From Diphasiastrum complanatum (taxonomy: Eukaryota > Streptophyta > Lycopodiopsida > Lycopodiales > Lycopodiaceae): a stretch of 64,000 nt of DNA. Below are positions 12,426-23,260 of the stretch, piece by piece. The position numbers were made by a program, and so were the translations under genes. Under the pieces are notes generated by a model. It ran no database searches. It was given only the letters and a program-made list of their open reading frames with translations, and was not told the origin of the DNA. The stretch lies in assembly GCA_029204225.1 (NCBI GenBank), contig CM055109.1, forward strand, positions 24,142,422 to 24,206,421, written 5' to 3'. The first letter of the stretch is position 1. Every line of letters starts with the position of its first letter.

Positions 12426-12801
12426 AGTTACAAGCTAAGATTCACTAGCTATGCTAGAAAGCAGGACTTAAGCTAGAAAGCAGGAAGAGAGAATGCTTAA
12501 GGAGGCTAAAGTGGAGCAATCATCATAAACTGAATAAATGAATACAATGTTGCCCTACATATACCCTCTCCCTGAATCAAATAGAGGATTCAAAAAAGGG
12601 AGAGAAAAGGATTTGGAGGGAAAATAGTGCGCACTCCCAATAGGAGGACCCCCACTCCAAAACAATGTGACCAAGTCCTAAAGATATGACCAAATAGGGC
12701 CCAAGGCTAGTATATGAATAAAAAGGGCCCTTAGGCCTACTTATGCATAATAACGAATAAAAGAATGGATGCGGCGAATGTAATGAGCCAAGTCCATAAC
12801 T
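12426..12801 (-). repeat. Chromovirus 3' LTR
   Basis: Almost the same as 20872-21246 by eye, with a few per cent differences. The shared block starts exactly at agttacaagct and ends exactly at ccataact/ccattact, which fixes the LTR ends as AGTTA...TAACT in element orientation. A tata-containing tacatataccctc segment and several gggccc-rich stretches are shared by all family copies. Confidence 0.85.
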
Positions 12802-12812
12802 CTCCCCTGCAG
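12802..12812 (-). other. Polypurine tract of the chromovirus
   Basis: Minus-strand ctgcaggggag directly precedes the 3' LTR start, the expected place for plus-strand DNA priming. Confidence 0.55.
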
Positions 12813-13070
12813 AAAAACAAAGCCCTCCACCGGCTAGCAAGCATAATGACTATCTAAAACAATAATGTAAGCATGCTAAATACTGAAAAATCACGAACTA
12901 ATGGAAATACTGATGGAGAGGACATAAGTCGTCACAACAGATATCCCAAAAGTATCATAACTGTGTAAAGCAAGTACTAAGCAAATACTACAAAAAAAAG
13001 AATAGTCATAGCTAGCTGAATCATGAAGTAGAGGGAACATCTGCAATGACATTTGTAGTAGAGGAAAGAA

Positions 13071-14400
13071 CTAAAGCCAAAGGGCTCGAACCTGATCTGC
13101 CACTAATGCTATATGATAAAAGACATCAATAGGCTCCCAAGTGGCCTCCTCAAGAGGACGACCATCCCACTGTATTAAAAATTGAACCTGCCTGCGACGT
13201 CGACTATGCTGAAGGCGAACCTGATGGATGGCAACTGGCAAAAAGGGGGAACAACTTTGGCTTCGTAGGAAATGTGAGATCGCGAGGAGCATCATCCTCA
13301 ATGGTAGCTCGTAAAAGGCTAACATGAAATAAATCACAAGCTTGTGTAGAATCATACAACTGTAACCGGTATGTAACAAGGCTGAGGCGATCCAAGATAC
13401 AGTAAGGCCCATAATAGCATGGTGCAAGCTTCTCAGTAGAAGCATGACCCTGAACAAAGTGATGACGTGCAAAGCGTAACCGGAGGTACACCATATTTCC
13501 AACCTGAAACTCAACATGATGGCTATAAAGATCAACAAAAGTCTGATAGCGCTGCTGAACATGTTGTAAGTGAGTAGTAGCCTTAGGTAAGGAGCCTCTA
13601 AGACTGGCAATAAAATGTGAAATAAGCTCTATAGGATGAAGATCAGTAAAAAGGTATGAAAGCTCAGTAAAGTGATCAATATAAGCAGTCAAATCACTAG
13701 TATGGCGAAGGCTATGAAACAGATCACGTTGGCGAACCAACCACTGTGGGTCAATCATAGCCATACAAAGATCATGATGAAAAGTAGGCCATATATGTAA
13801 CCCCTCACGAGTAGGCTCAGAGCGATAGACACGCCACCAAGTCTGAGCTCGACCATCTAAATATAATGTAGCCAACTGCACTTTCTGGGTGTCAATCTTG
13901 GGATACATAAGAAAATAGGTCTCTGATTTAGAGAACCAATTTTCCAAGATATTCTCGTCAGACGAACCAGAATAAGTAGTAAGTTGGATGCGAACGAGCA
14001 AAATGGGGCTCATGATTACTTGAAAAAGTAGGAGAAGGAAATCCTGGTGGTGCGGAGGGAAATCCAGGTGGTGGCACTAAAGATCCGAAAGGAGACCCAT
14101 AAGGACTAGCACTATATGAAGGGAGACCAAACGTACTATCAAAAGCACCTCCTGAAGATGGAGATGGAGTAGGAGCAGGTGTACTCAATATAGGAAAGGA
14201 AATAAAGGTGCTTTACCAGGACGATGAAGAATGTCTGGGGGGGTGGTATCCCCTCGTGGTAGGATAGTCTCAAGGCTAGAAAAAACACGATGAATACGAC
14301 TCTCAAGACGATCCATTGCGCACATCAATATGTGTAAAACGATCATCTAAAGAGCTCTGCGGTGGTGTTAGCAGATTCCAAAGAATCCCCAGATGTCGGG
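13071..14400 (-). pseudogene. Gag joined to integrase C-terminus and chromodomain (internal deletion)
   Basis: The ORF at 13204-14013 (269 codons) begins with a Ty3/gypsy gag domain (Y-S-G-S-S-D-E-N-I-L-E-N-W, then T-W-W-R-V-Y and M-I-D-P-Q-W-L). After about residue 130 (A-S-L-R-G-S-L-P-K) it passes without a break into the end of an integrase: V-Q-Q-R-Y-Q, F-Q-V-G-N-M-V-Y-L, Y-Y-G-P-Y and D-L-F-H-V-S-L-L-R. A chromodomain (F-L-I-Q-W-D-G-R-P-L-E-E-A-T-W-E-P) follows one frame over, at about 13075-13225. Protease, RT, RNase H and the integrase core are missing. A proline-rich gag N-terminus precedes at 13958-14188, with a further decayed stretch to about 14400. The homologous gag at 49.8-50.6 kb shows the undeleted order. 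Confidence 0.85.
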
Positions 14401-15430
14401 CCAAGCTGAAGACACAAGTTATCTCTCACCCATGACTGAGGAGGTCTCAGAAGGAGGAGATCAGAAGAAGCTGAGAGCCGAGGAAGTACTAGCTAGGAAG
14501 ATAGTGAGTTATCTATGTGAGCCTACATGGTGTATCCCAAAGAAGGAATGACCATGTAGGAGCTAGCCATACTTCCTAGGCTTTGTAAATAAATGTAGAC
14601 CCCCCCTTAAATTAGTTAGAGTGAGCCACCTTTTGATGGTGACCTTTAGTGGAAGGGCAAATTCCACATGTATTTCTAATTTGGTGGAATTGCCACTTGG
14701 GCTCCACATGGGCAGCCTCCTTGCTTATTTAAGGGCTCCCCTCTCTTGTGAGGGAGCTTTGAATGTATTGTCAAGTTCTCTTGAGCAAATAAAGAGGATC
14801 CTCCACGAGTTCTTGATGATTGCTAAGCTCCTTGTTCATGGCAATGTTCTTGAGTGAAATTTCTATGAGCATGCTTGAATTCCTTGCATTGTGATTGACT
14901 AGTTTCTTGTTTTCTAGTTTCTTGCTTAGTTGTGGATTAGAATTCACTTCTTGTTTATGGAATAAGGTAGAAATCAACATTCAAGTAAACTAAATAGGCT
15001 GGAATAGTGGTGTAGATCTTGCATACTCTCTTACTTTCCAATTCTTGATTGTCCTTGGGCATTCTAAGCATCAAGAAATGAGTGTTTCTTGATTCTCAAA
15101 TGTTGTTAGGAATCTAGTTTCTTGTTTCTTGTTCAGTAGCTAATCTTGTTCTTGATTGAATTCTGATTCAGTAGATAGTGGTAGGTCTACTCCCTGTTCC
15201 AAAACGTTGATCCTCTTGAGCTAAAGATGGTTGCATGGTTGGTTTCTGCATGTAGCTGAGCATCGAAACTGAGTCTCCCACTGACATGCTGGGAAATACA
15301 TGTTGAAATCTGAGTAACGCCTCTGCTTTGTAACTGTTCTAATAAGAAGAAGAACCATAAAGAACCGTAACAAAAGAAGAGGTAAAGAAAACACAAGAAC
15401 CATGTTCACAAATTCAAAGAATCTATGAAT
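14400..15430 (+). mobile_element. Possible 5' LTR of the nested gypsy element
   Basis: This stretch lies between the chromovirus gag remnant and the leader of the plus-strand gypsy element. It contains a TATA-like tatttaag at 14726-14733 and a downstream aataaag, an LTR-promoter-like arrangement. A possible PBS, tggtgcc at 15434, is only a seven-base clue. No second LTR was found, so boundaries are uncertain. Confidence 0.35.
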
Positions 15431-15599
15431 ATTTGGTGCCATTCCACAACTACACAAACGTTCAACCACGCCATATCTCTTTCATCTGTGTTGCGAAACA
15501 ATTGCCCTGAGATCTCCTACACATTCATTACAGAGCCCCCCACTTCGATTTTGACCGACGTGCCACTCATTTCTCAACCGGGGTCTCACGATCCTTACC

Positions 15600-16480
15600 A
15601 AGCCGAGCTCCACGACTCAAGTCTAGACCGGACCGCTACCTACTACTCTTGACCGAGCCATTACTTCAATATCCTGACATGTCCTGAGTTTCACCTCAAC
15701 CGATGTTTTCGAATCTCGACCGGAGCCATACGTCCAAATTTCGATCAAAGACCTCTTTGCCATCTCGACTAAAGGAGATCTTCAAATCTCAACCGGACCC
15801 TTCAGTCCTGATCTCAACCGAAGTGTTCCTTCTCATCTCGACCAAAGTCTTCAGTTAGATCTCGACCGGACGCTTCAGTCCTGATCTCAACCGGAGCACT
15901 TCTTTCAAATCTCAACCGGAGCACTTGCTCGAATCTCAACCGGAGGCCACAATCAAATCTCAACCGACGCCTTCTATTGACATCTCAACCGACCACCTAC
16001 TTGAATCTCAACCGGAGCCAGAGCCATTCATCAAATCTCGACTGACAACCTTCGTCCCACTCTCGACCGACGCTCTCGCGACACATCTCTACCGACAATC
16101 TCGTGTCAGATCTCGACCGACAACCTCTGTCCCACTCTCAACCGACGTTCTCGCGACAGATCTCGACCGACAACCTCGTGTCAGAGCTTGACCGACAGCC
16201 TCCGTCCCACTCCCGATCGATGCTCTCGAGACAGATCTCGACTGACAACCTTGTGTCAGATCTCGACCGACAGCCTCCATCCCAATCTCAACCGACGACC
16301 TCGGGTCAGAACTCAACCAATGACCTCGTGTCAGAACTCAACCGACGACCTCGCGTCAGATCTCCACCGACAACCTCGCGTCAGATCTCGACCGATGCCC
16401 TCGCATCAGTTCTCGACCAATGGATAATCTCACATCTCAACCGATCCTTAGACCGTCCAGTCCATATTCAACCGTATTAC
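15600..16480 (+). repeat. 25 bp tandem array in a gypsy leader
   Basis: From about 16030 the units are 25 bp, of the type tctcgaccgacaacctcgtg plus tcaga. From 15600 to 16030 they are longer and more diverged but keep the core tctcaaccgga. All three frames stay open for long stretches because 25 bp is not a multiple of three, so the peptides seen here (repeated D-R-Q-P and S-T-D-N) are artefacts. The array lies between the presumed LTR and gag. Confidence 0.8.
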
Positions 16481-16639
16481 AGCCATTGCGACCAATCGTA
16501 ACGACCGCATTGATCCGTAGTGACCATTCTGCACCGCGGGAACCGCATCCAACCGTAGAGAATACATTCACCAATTTACACAATCCTACGATACTCTACA
16601 AGTTGTTATGGATCGCCCTTACGATCCGAATTCTACGGA

Positions 16640-18430
16640 GGACTATCCACCATAGATGGTCTCCCCATCCACCGAACAAGCTCAATTTAACATAAATTCC
16701 TGGATGAAATCCCAAATCCAAGAGCCATCCACCAACCCATTCGACAGATGGAAACCCATGCGTTATGAAGCTCCATATGAAAGACCACATTTTCATGCTG
16801 CCGAATCTTCACATGCACAAGCTCACTTAAACGGAGCTTTTTCGAATATAGTTCCACGTACTAAAAAATGTATGCCGAAGCTAGATTTACCTAAGTACGA
16901 TGGTAACACTGATCCTCAAAGATTTCTTCAAGTCTTTGAGAATGCATGTGACATCTATGGCGAGACATCACCAGAAGCCATGGTACAGCTCTTTTCGATG
17001 ACCATGATCGATCGCGCATGAGAGTGGTTTTTTAACCTTGATCGTGAAGATAAATGTGACTGGTCACTCTTGAAGGAGGCCTTTATCAAATGATTCAAGC
17101 CATTTCGCTTGATAGAAAGTCCTTTTTTCAAGCTAAGTAACATCAAATGACAAAAGACGAGAAAGTACATGACTATATTGAACAATTTAAAAGATTAAAA
17201 AGTCAGGTACAAGAACAACCCTCTGAGTCTATGCTTATAATTTGGTTCCTCGTTGGACTCCCACGATGGATAAGATGTGAACTTCGTTCCAATGATGAAT
17301 ATACATAATTGAGACAAGCCATGTCTGATGCCATTTGAGAGGAAGACGAGGGCTCTGATGTCGATGAACCACGTGAACGGAGAGCACATCGTGCTGTCCA
17401 AGAAGCTCGACCAAACGACGAAACTCGAGAACAGTTGTGGAAAACACAGATGGAGTTGCTTAACCAACAACACAACAGATGGAGAAACTCACGAAAGAGT
17501 TTCAAAACACTCTTAAGTCTATCCAAAGTTCGATGTCAGGTCAGTTACCCACTGGCCAAATCCACCATAGATGAGAGAACACGTGGTGCCCTCATTGTCG
17601 AGGTGCACACACTGGCAATGAGTGCACTTCATACCAACCGGTCCCAAATACTTCCTTGATCAAATGTGAAATCTGCGACTTCATGAGGCATACCTCTCTT
17701 TATTGCTATTATAACCCGAGGAACCAGCCTCACAACCAGTCAGGAGAAGATACTCAACCTCCTCGACAACCGTTTGTTTCACAAAACCAACGCACGCACT
17801 ACCAACCACGAAACAACCAAGTCCATATACAAGAGTTGCCCAGATGACCTAGACATGAACCTCAACCACAGCTCCAAGAGGACAACCAGATCTAGGACCA
17901 CAAAAACATAGAAATCCTCGAGAGTCTACACAAACACATCTTGTTGAAAACTCCTACGATCAGTCCTATCATCAAGATACAACACTTCCATCAACTAGTT
18001 TTCAACATTATCAAACCGACACCTCATGCTCGTGCAAACGAGATGAGTATTCAACACCACCAAAAAATTCAGCACAACTAGCCATCCTATTGTTACAGGC
18101 CCAATGAGCAACCACTGCTTTATTTGTGGTGAAACGGGACATTTCATGGCTGACTGTAAAGTAAAAAATCAATACCATGCAGAATGTCCCGACTGTGTCC
18201 ATAAATACACTTTCAAGAATTGTCCTAAACAACCTAACAAGATTCTTTCAGCATGTCATATCTCATCCGAACCTGTTAGAGTTCTCACTAGAGCACAACG
18301 CCAACAACAAGAACAACAACAAAATAATGTCAAATCAGCTGACCCCCAGGGAAGCAACTTGACGGCTTCCACATTACCAAAAGATTACCCAGACCCAAAG
18401 GTGGAACAACAACAATACAATGAGTTTTGA
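16640..18430 (+). pseudogene. Gypsy gag with zinc knuckle (nested element)
   Basis: ORF 16656-17021 holds the start of a Ty3/gypsy gag: P-K-L-D-L-P-K-Y-D-G-N-T-D-P-Q-R-F-L, then A-M-V-Q-L-F. The domain continues across stops and shifts (E-W-F-F-N-L, Y-I-E-Q-F-K-R-L, a glutamine-rich tail). A CCHC knuckle is intact at 18117-18163 (C-F-I-C-G-E-T-G-H-F-M-A-D-C), followed by a second cluster C-P-D-C...C. Gag packages element RNA in cytoplasmic particles; this copy is broken by at least five stops or shifts. Confidence 0.75.
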
Positions 18431-18439
18431 GATGAGTTT

Positions 18440-19080
18440 TTGCGAGAGGAAGAACATACAAAAAGTCTGTTCTTAGCTCATATCTCCGAAAAGGAGCAAT
18501 CCCTACAAGGACTTGAATTATTTTCTGACCTCCTACAAGCTGAACTCACCATGCCGTTTCATACCGCAATAAAATCCTTCATTGGGCTTCAACGTTATAT
18601 CCATCGAAATTTTCAGCTACCTACTATTCCTGATGAACAGTGGGAAATAGAAGAGATTCCTGAAATTCCCCAGATTCCTATGAATCTGTTGAATATAGGT
18701 GTTGCTAAGGGGACTAGCATCACCCTACCTTTGTCCTATAAAGACTATCTCGTAGTATCTGCTATCATAGATAGCGGATCAGGCGTTAATATCATGGCTT
18801 TGTCATTAGCAAAGTTATGGGGCTTTCATACCCTCGATCAACCACGATATAAACTTCGCATGGCTGATCAATGAGTTGCTGACCTTGCTGGTCATTTATC
18901 AAATATTAAAGTTCGCAGAGCAGGTGTCAAATTTGTGCTAGATTGTGTCATCTTAGATTTACCAGAAGATAACAATACATATAAACTCCTTCTTGGTACA
19001 CTCTGGCTCTAGAAGGCAGGTGTTGTCCAAGATTGGAAGCATAGCAAAATTACCTTTGGTAACCACGATAAACGAGTCAC
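18440..19080 (+). pseudogene. Gypsy aspartic protease (nested element)
   Basis: ORF 18440-18874 ends in a retropepsin-like fold whose active site reads I-I-D-S-G-S-G-V-N-I-M (Asp codon at 18770). After a TGA the second half follows in frame: F-V-L-D-C-V-I-L-D, Y-K-L-L-L-G-T-L-W-L and V-V-Q-D-W-K-H-S-K-I-T-F-G. The enzyme would cut the Gag-Pol polyprotein. Stops after the D-S-G half and within L-W-L make it inactive. Confidence 0.75.
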
Positions 19081-19231
19081 AGTTGACTCAACAGGCCATG
19101 TCAAGCCCGCCAAGGTATACGATGATTGGTCATCCACAACATATGAAAAATCAGATAGCGTCCCGATCCAACCAAAAGGTCACTATACGAGATCCACGGA
19201 CATAATCAACTGGGGTCACGCACTAGCCACT

Positions 19232-20014
19232 GTGGACTGTACTAATTCCAATCGATGTCGTATCGAAACTGCGGCAGTAAATGTGGATATTCTCCCATCC
19301 TCTATAGACATTGACACACCCATCATCTCACTTATGATGATTGACCCGATTCCTATAGTGTGGTGCCTAGGAGAACCTAGTGTCTCTACCGCCCATGTTT
19401 CAGAAGAAGGTATTCTTTCCATGGATGATGTAGACATGACGGATGAACATGTACTCCTATATCTAGATGCACAATCTTATCCGCCAAAAACAATTCCTAA
19501 GGAGATAACGACACCAGGACCGTTGGCTCAGGTCCAACTGACATCCAAGGTACCCAACACCCCAACATACAAGCCCAAACCCAAAGTATATACATGGGAT
19601 GTGTATCTAGACGAAGTCTGGGATACAATCGATGACGATCTGATAAGTGAGGCACCAACACCGCCCACTCAAAAACAGCAAAAACCTCGGTTACAAAAAA
19701 CTAAAGTTATTGATACAAAATTAACTGAGCGTCAAAAACAGATGCGTGAGAAGCTTAAACAGCCGATCAAGCCCTTGTCCAAAGGGATAGAAACTAAACA
19801 AGCTGACCAAGCTTCTACGTCCGGTAGTGAATCAACTCAGATGATTTCCAAAGTCCCAGAAAATTTTGTGGACCCACCTTTTGATCTTCCACAAAAGTTC
19901 AAAGACTTTACACTGGATGATGTTGTTATTCAGTTACCACAACCACATCGGGAGCCTACACCAAATTCCAACTCCTTTGAAGGACCTGCTAAGACCATTC
20001 CACTAAACCTTTAA
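19232..20014 (+). pseudogene. Protease-RT linker region of gypsy family C
   Basis: An open 260-codon stretch, rich in Pro, Thr and Lys, with no known fold. It sits between protease and reverse transcriptase in frame with pol. Its end (F-K-D-F-T-L-D-D-V-V-I-Q-L-P-Q, then R-E-P-T, N-S and G-P-A-K-T-I) matches the corresponding place in the minus-strand element at about 56920-57060 (Y-T-I-E-D-V-T-V-Q-L-P-Q, R-E-P-T, N-S, G-P-A). This shows the two elements are one lineage and that the linker end is under constraint. Long linkers here are known in several plant gypsy lineages. Confidence 0.6.
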
Positions 20015-20026
20015 GATCCTGACGAG

Positions 20027-20330
20027 GAGATAGATCGAATAGTTCATGTTGGTGCACATTTGTCATCAATCCAACTTTCTGATCTAGAAACGTTACTCCG
20101 CAAATACAGGGATGTATTTGCATGGAATTATACCGAAATGAAAGGAATCCAATGCTAAGCCTATTAGGGCTTAACCCTATCGATCTAACCCTGTCTATCA
20201 TGAGAGGATCGATGAAGATATTAAAAAATTGTTGGATGCTGGCTTCATTTATGAAGTTCAACATACTGATTGGGTATCACCCATTGTGGTTGTACTCAAG
20301 AAAAACTGCAAGCTTCGTATCTTACCGAAT
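20027..20330 (+). pseudogene. Reverse transcriptase N-terminal fragment (nested element)
   Basis: The readable motifs are K-Y-R-D-V-F-A-W, Y-T-E-M-K-G-I, then L-D-A-G-F-I-Y-E-V and W-V-S-P-I-V-V-V with K-L-R-I, in changing frames. Similarity stops within the first RT block, before any catalytic Asp, and the next bases belong to the chromovirus leader. The element thus lost the rest of pol and its 3' LTR. Confidence 0.7.
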
Positions 20331-20339
20331 CTGAAAAAA

Positions 20340-20858
20340 GAGCAAAAAATAATGGTGATATAGGGCGCTGGACAGCCTCCAATCAATATAAAAAATGGAC
20401 AGCAAATTGGTGACGAAAAGTGTCAAACATGATGAGATAGTAGGGCATTGGACAACAACTACCAAATCTGCAAAAACAATGAAAATCTGCCGAAAAAATT
20501 GACGAAAGTGATGGGTTAGCAAGGAGCTGGACAACCTCCACCAAAATTGCAAAAAATGATGAAGAAATCGTCGAAAGTGATGGGCAATAGGGCGCTGGAC
20601 GAAAGTGATGGGTTAGTAGGGAGCTGAACAGCCTCCACCAAAACTGCAAAAAATGATGAAGAAATCGTCGAAAGTGATGGGCAATAGGGCGCTGGACAGC
20701 CACCACCAATCTGCAAAAAATGACGAAGAAAATTGATGAAAGTGATGGGTGGTAGGGCGCTGGATAGCCTCCACCAATCTGTAGGAAAGTTGACGGAGAA
20801 AATTGATGAAAGTGATGGGTGGTAGGGCGCTGGACATTTCCACCAGTCTGCAGGAAAG
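20340..20858 (-). repeat. Chromovirus leader tandem repeats
   Basis: Six to eight units of roughly 60-70 bp with the core ggcgctggacagcctccacc followed by gcaaaaaatgacgaa-type sequence and agtgatgggt. Related units, in reverse orientation to the window, occur in the leader of the plus-strand family member at 49330-49530. Repeated minus-strand peptides (H-H-F-R-R-F) are artefacts of the array. Confidence 0.75.
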
Positions 20859-20859
20859 T

Positions 20860-20871
20860 GCTCTGATACCA
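20860..20871 (-). other. Primer-binding site for tRNA-iMet
   Basis: Minus-strand TGGTATCAGAGC, with no gap after the LTR end TAACT at 20872. Confidence 0.85.
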
Positions 20872-21246
20872 AGTTACAAGCTAAGAGTCACTAGCATGCT
20901 AGAAAGCAGGACTTAAGCTAGAAAGTAGGAAGAGAGAATGCTTAAGGAGGCTACAGAGGAGCAATCATCATAAACTGAATAAAGGAATACAATGCTGCCC
21001 TACATATACCCTCTCCCTGAATCAAATAGAGGATTCAAAAAAGGGAGGGAAAATGATTTGGAGGGAAAATAGTGCGCCCTCCCAATAGGAGGACCCCCAC
21101 TCCAAATCAACGTGACCAAGTCCTAAAAATATGACCAAATAGGGCCCAAGGCCAGTATATAGATTAAAAGGGCCCTTAGGCCTGCTTATGCATAATAACA
21201 AATAAAAGAATGGACGCGGCGAATGTAATGAGCCAAGTCCATTACT
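20872..21246 (-). repeat. Chromovirus 5' LTR
   Basis: Partner of 12426-12801, followed outside by the gtgtg target duplication. The element-strand start is AGTAATGG, against AGTTATGG in the partner. Confidence 0.85.
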
Positions 21247-21251
21247 GTGTG

Positions 21252-22774
21252 CATGCATAATGCTTAGCAATTATTTTGCAATGAGTGTTAAATTATATAT
21301 ATTTGCAATGTATGACATGAGACAGGTTATTATCTGTTAGATTAGAAGTTAGTATGTACATGCACAATCATTGGATCTAAGTTCTATTGATATGGTTGAG
21401 TCAGTTTCAGAAAGTGTCTGTCAATTGTAAAATGGATTTTTTGTTGTTGACAACATCAAAATAAATGGGTGATAATATGCGATTGTAACGACCACTTATG
21501 TAAATGTTAGCATGTTCGAGTCTTACTGGTATAGGTGAATGCTAATGGCTTGAGTGATTTAGAAATACATTTATAAGCTTTTTGCGTTTATGTATAATGA
21601 ACTGATTACTTGTGTTTCATATTTTTGTAGAGTCAATCATGACTATCTCTAATACTGCTTGCAACACTCTGAAGTACAAGTCATCTTGTCTTGCAGTGAC
21701 TCCTCCAAGGGATGCTCTACAAAGCTTTGTTTTAATGATGTGAATGTGCATATCTATGATTGGTGGCCAAATTTCGTGGAGACATAGAATAGGATATTGA
21801 CAAAGTCATAGATGTGAACTTTAATTGGCATCAATATTCTTGTACTTTTGTTGAGTAGAAATGGTATTTTTGAAGTAAAAGGTAGGGAAGTAGGGCATAC
21901 ACTCAAATTTGGCTAAGGTCGAAGCTATGTTGGCATTGGAAGCCCCATGTCACTCTACATAAGTATGCTTTTCTAATGTATAGAAGGTTATTATGAATAT
22001 CATTTCTAAGTTTGATGTATTTGCAACTTCGTTGCTCCATGCTCAATTCTGAAGAACGATTGTCAAGATCACGTTTCTTATGGCTTATTACATTTTTTAC
22101 TACAAATGCCGAACAACTTAATTTCTCTAAAGATGCCAAATGTTTTTTTAAAACTTATGTATAATAGATTGTATATGGATCTAAGGCTTTGCATTTTCAT
22201 AATCTTATGTTTAGTTACTTATGTAAGATTATAGGCTTTGCCCACTTGCACACTCCATGCCATATTAATTGGCAATTAATTAAAAGCTAATTGAATGTAG
22301 TCTACTGCAGCCCATATTAATGTTTAATTAATTTAGAGTTAAAAGTTGTATGAAGTCCTATCTTTTAAACCACTAAAGTTCATTAAGAATGAAGGTGAAA
22401 GCCTAAAGAGCATTTGCATTTTTTTAAGGTTGTGGGAGAGGCACACCTGAAGGGTGGGGGAAACTCAGCTTCGAAAAAGGAAGAGGAGGAGGCGCAAAAG
22501 GGCAGGTGGGTAGAAAATGTACTAGGTATTTGCCATCCAAAGGCATGCTACTTGATGTAGCACCCGTTGGAGTGGTGAGGGTGGTTACACCCCCTAGCCC
22601 GTCGTCGGATGGCGAATACCATATGTAGCATGGAGCAATGCTAGATCTAGGGATGAGATTAATCTTGTGCCTAGAGCCATGCTATGGTTGCTATTGTTTT
22701 CAACTTGGCTGTTCTTAGCCAACCAAGTGCCCCATATCACGCTTCACAACTGTTAGGTGTTCAACACAAAGTTC
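21252..22774. other. No recognised gene
   Basis: AT-rich up to about 22430, then a more GC-balanced stretch with cccctagcccgtcgtcgg near 22590 that may be a decayed transposon. ORFs stay below 80 codons. Confidence 0.4.
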
Positions 22775-22985
22775 TCCAGGGCACAGGTGCCGTGGGGCCT
22801 GAGTGCCGTGCCGTGTGCCGTGGTACGACACCTACTTTTTAATTTTTTTTTTTTTGGTTTTTCACTAAAAAGATGACTAAAAAAAAATTTAAAAGAAAAA
22901 AAAAAGGGTGTCGTGGAACTTCAGTTCCACGGCACTTGCACGACACCCATGGCATAGGTGCCGTACAACGGCACCTAGAACTTTG
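22775..22985. repeat. Imperfect inverted repeat, possible foldback element
   Basis: Left part ggtgccgtg...gtgccgtggtacgacacc with a T-rich run mirrors the right part, an A-rich run, gggtgtcgtggaac and ggtgccgtacaacggcacc. A near-perfect hairpin cgtggaact/agttccacg lies at 22912-22931. This suggests a MITE or foldback element; no target duplication was established. Confidence 0.45.
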
Positions 22986-23132
22986 GTTCAATAATAGACA
23001 CCTCAAACTATTAAGTTGACACATGGCGTTCATAATCTGTATTGTAATTGATGTTCGCCCAATTTTAAGTCATTTTTGGGCCCTATTACTTTGCATAATA
23101 TAGGCCCCAATTTGTGTACTCTATGCGCCCAT

Positions 23133-23196
23133 GAGAGAGAGAGAGAGCTGGGTGATGTGTGTGCCCATGAGAGAGTAAACAATTTTTTCTCTGATT

Positions 23197-23260
<64 letters not shown>

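Larger units (their letters stand above)
12421..21251 (-). mobile_element. Chromovirus (Ty3/gypsy), complete ends, with nested gypsy insertion
   Basis: Two LTRs of 376 and 375 bp (12426-12801 and 20872-21246) lie in the same minus orientation. They are flanked by the identical 5 bp gtgtg at 12421-12425 and 21247-21251, a target-site duplication. Reading on the minus strand, order is 5' LTR, PBS (20860-20871), leader of tandem repeats (20340-20858), an unrelated plus-strand gypsy element (about 14.4-20.33 kb), then gag fused to the integrase end and a chromodomain, a purine-rich tract and the 3' LTR. Both outer ends survive, so this is one element that received an insertion in its leader. Confidence 0.8.

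Noticed and set aside
12577-12840. 87-codon minus-strand ORF, also present at 21022-21270
   Set aside because: Both lie within LTR copies of the chromovirus; the conserved reading reflects recent common origin of LTR DNA.
15600-16480. CRISPR-like array
   Set aside because: Units are contiguous with no unique spacers, and the window is plant nuclear DNA.
16089-16501. Overlapping ORFs on both strands with repeated D-R-Q-P and S-T-D-N peptides
   Set aside because: They follow from a 25 bp DNA repeat that lacks stops in every frame; the repeat lies in an element leader, so these are not genes.
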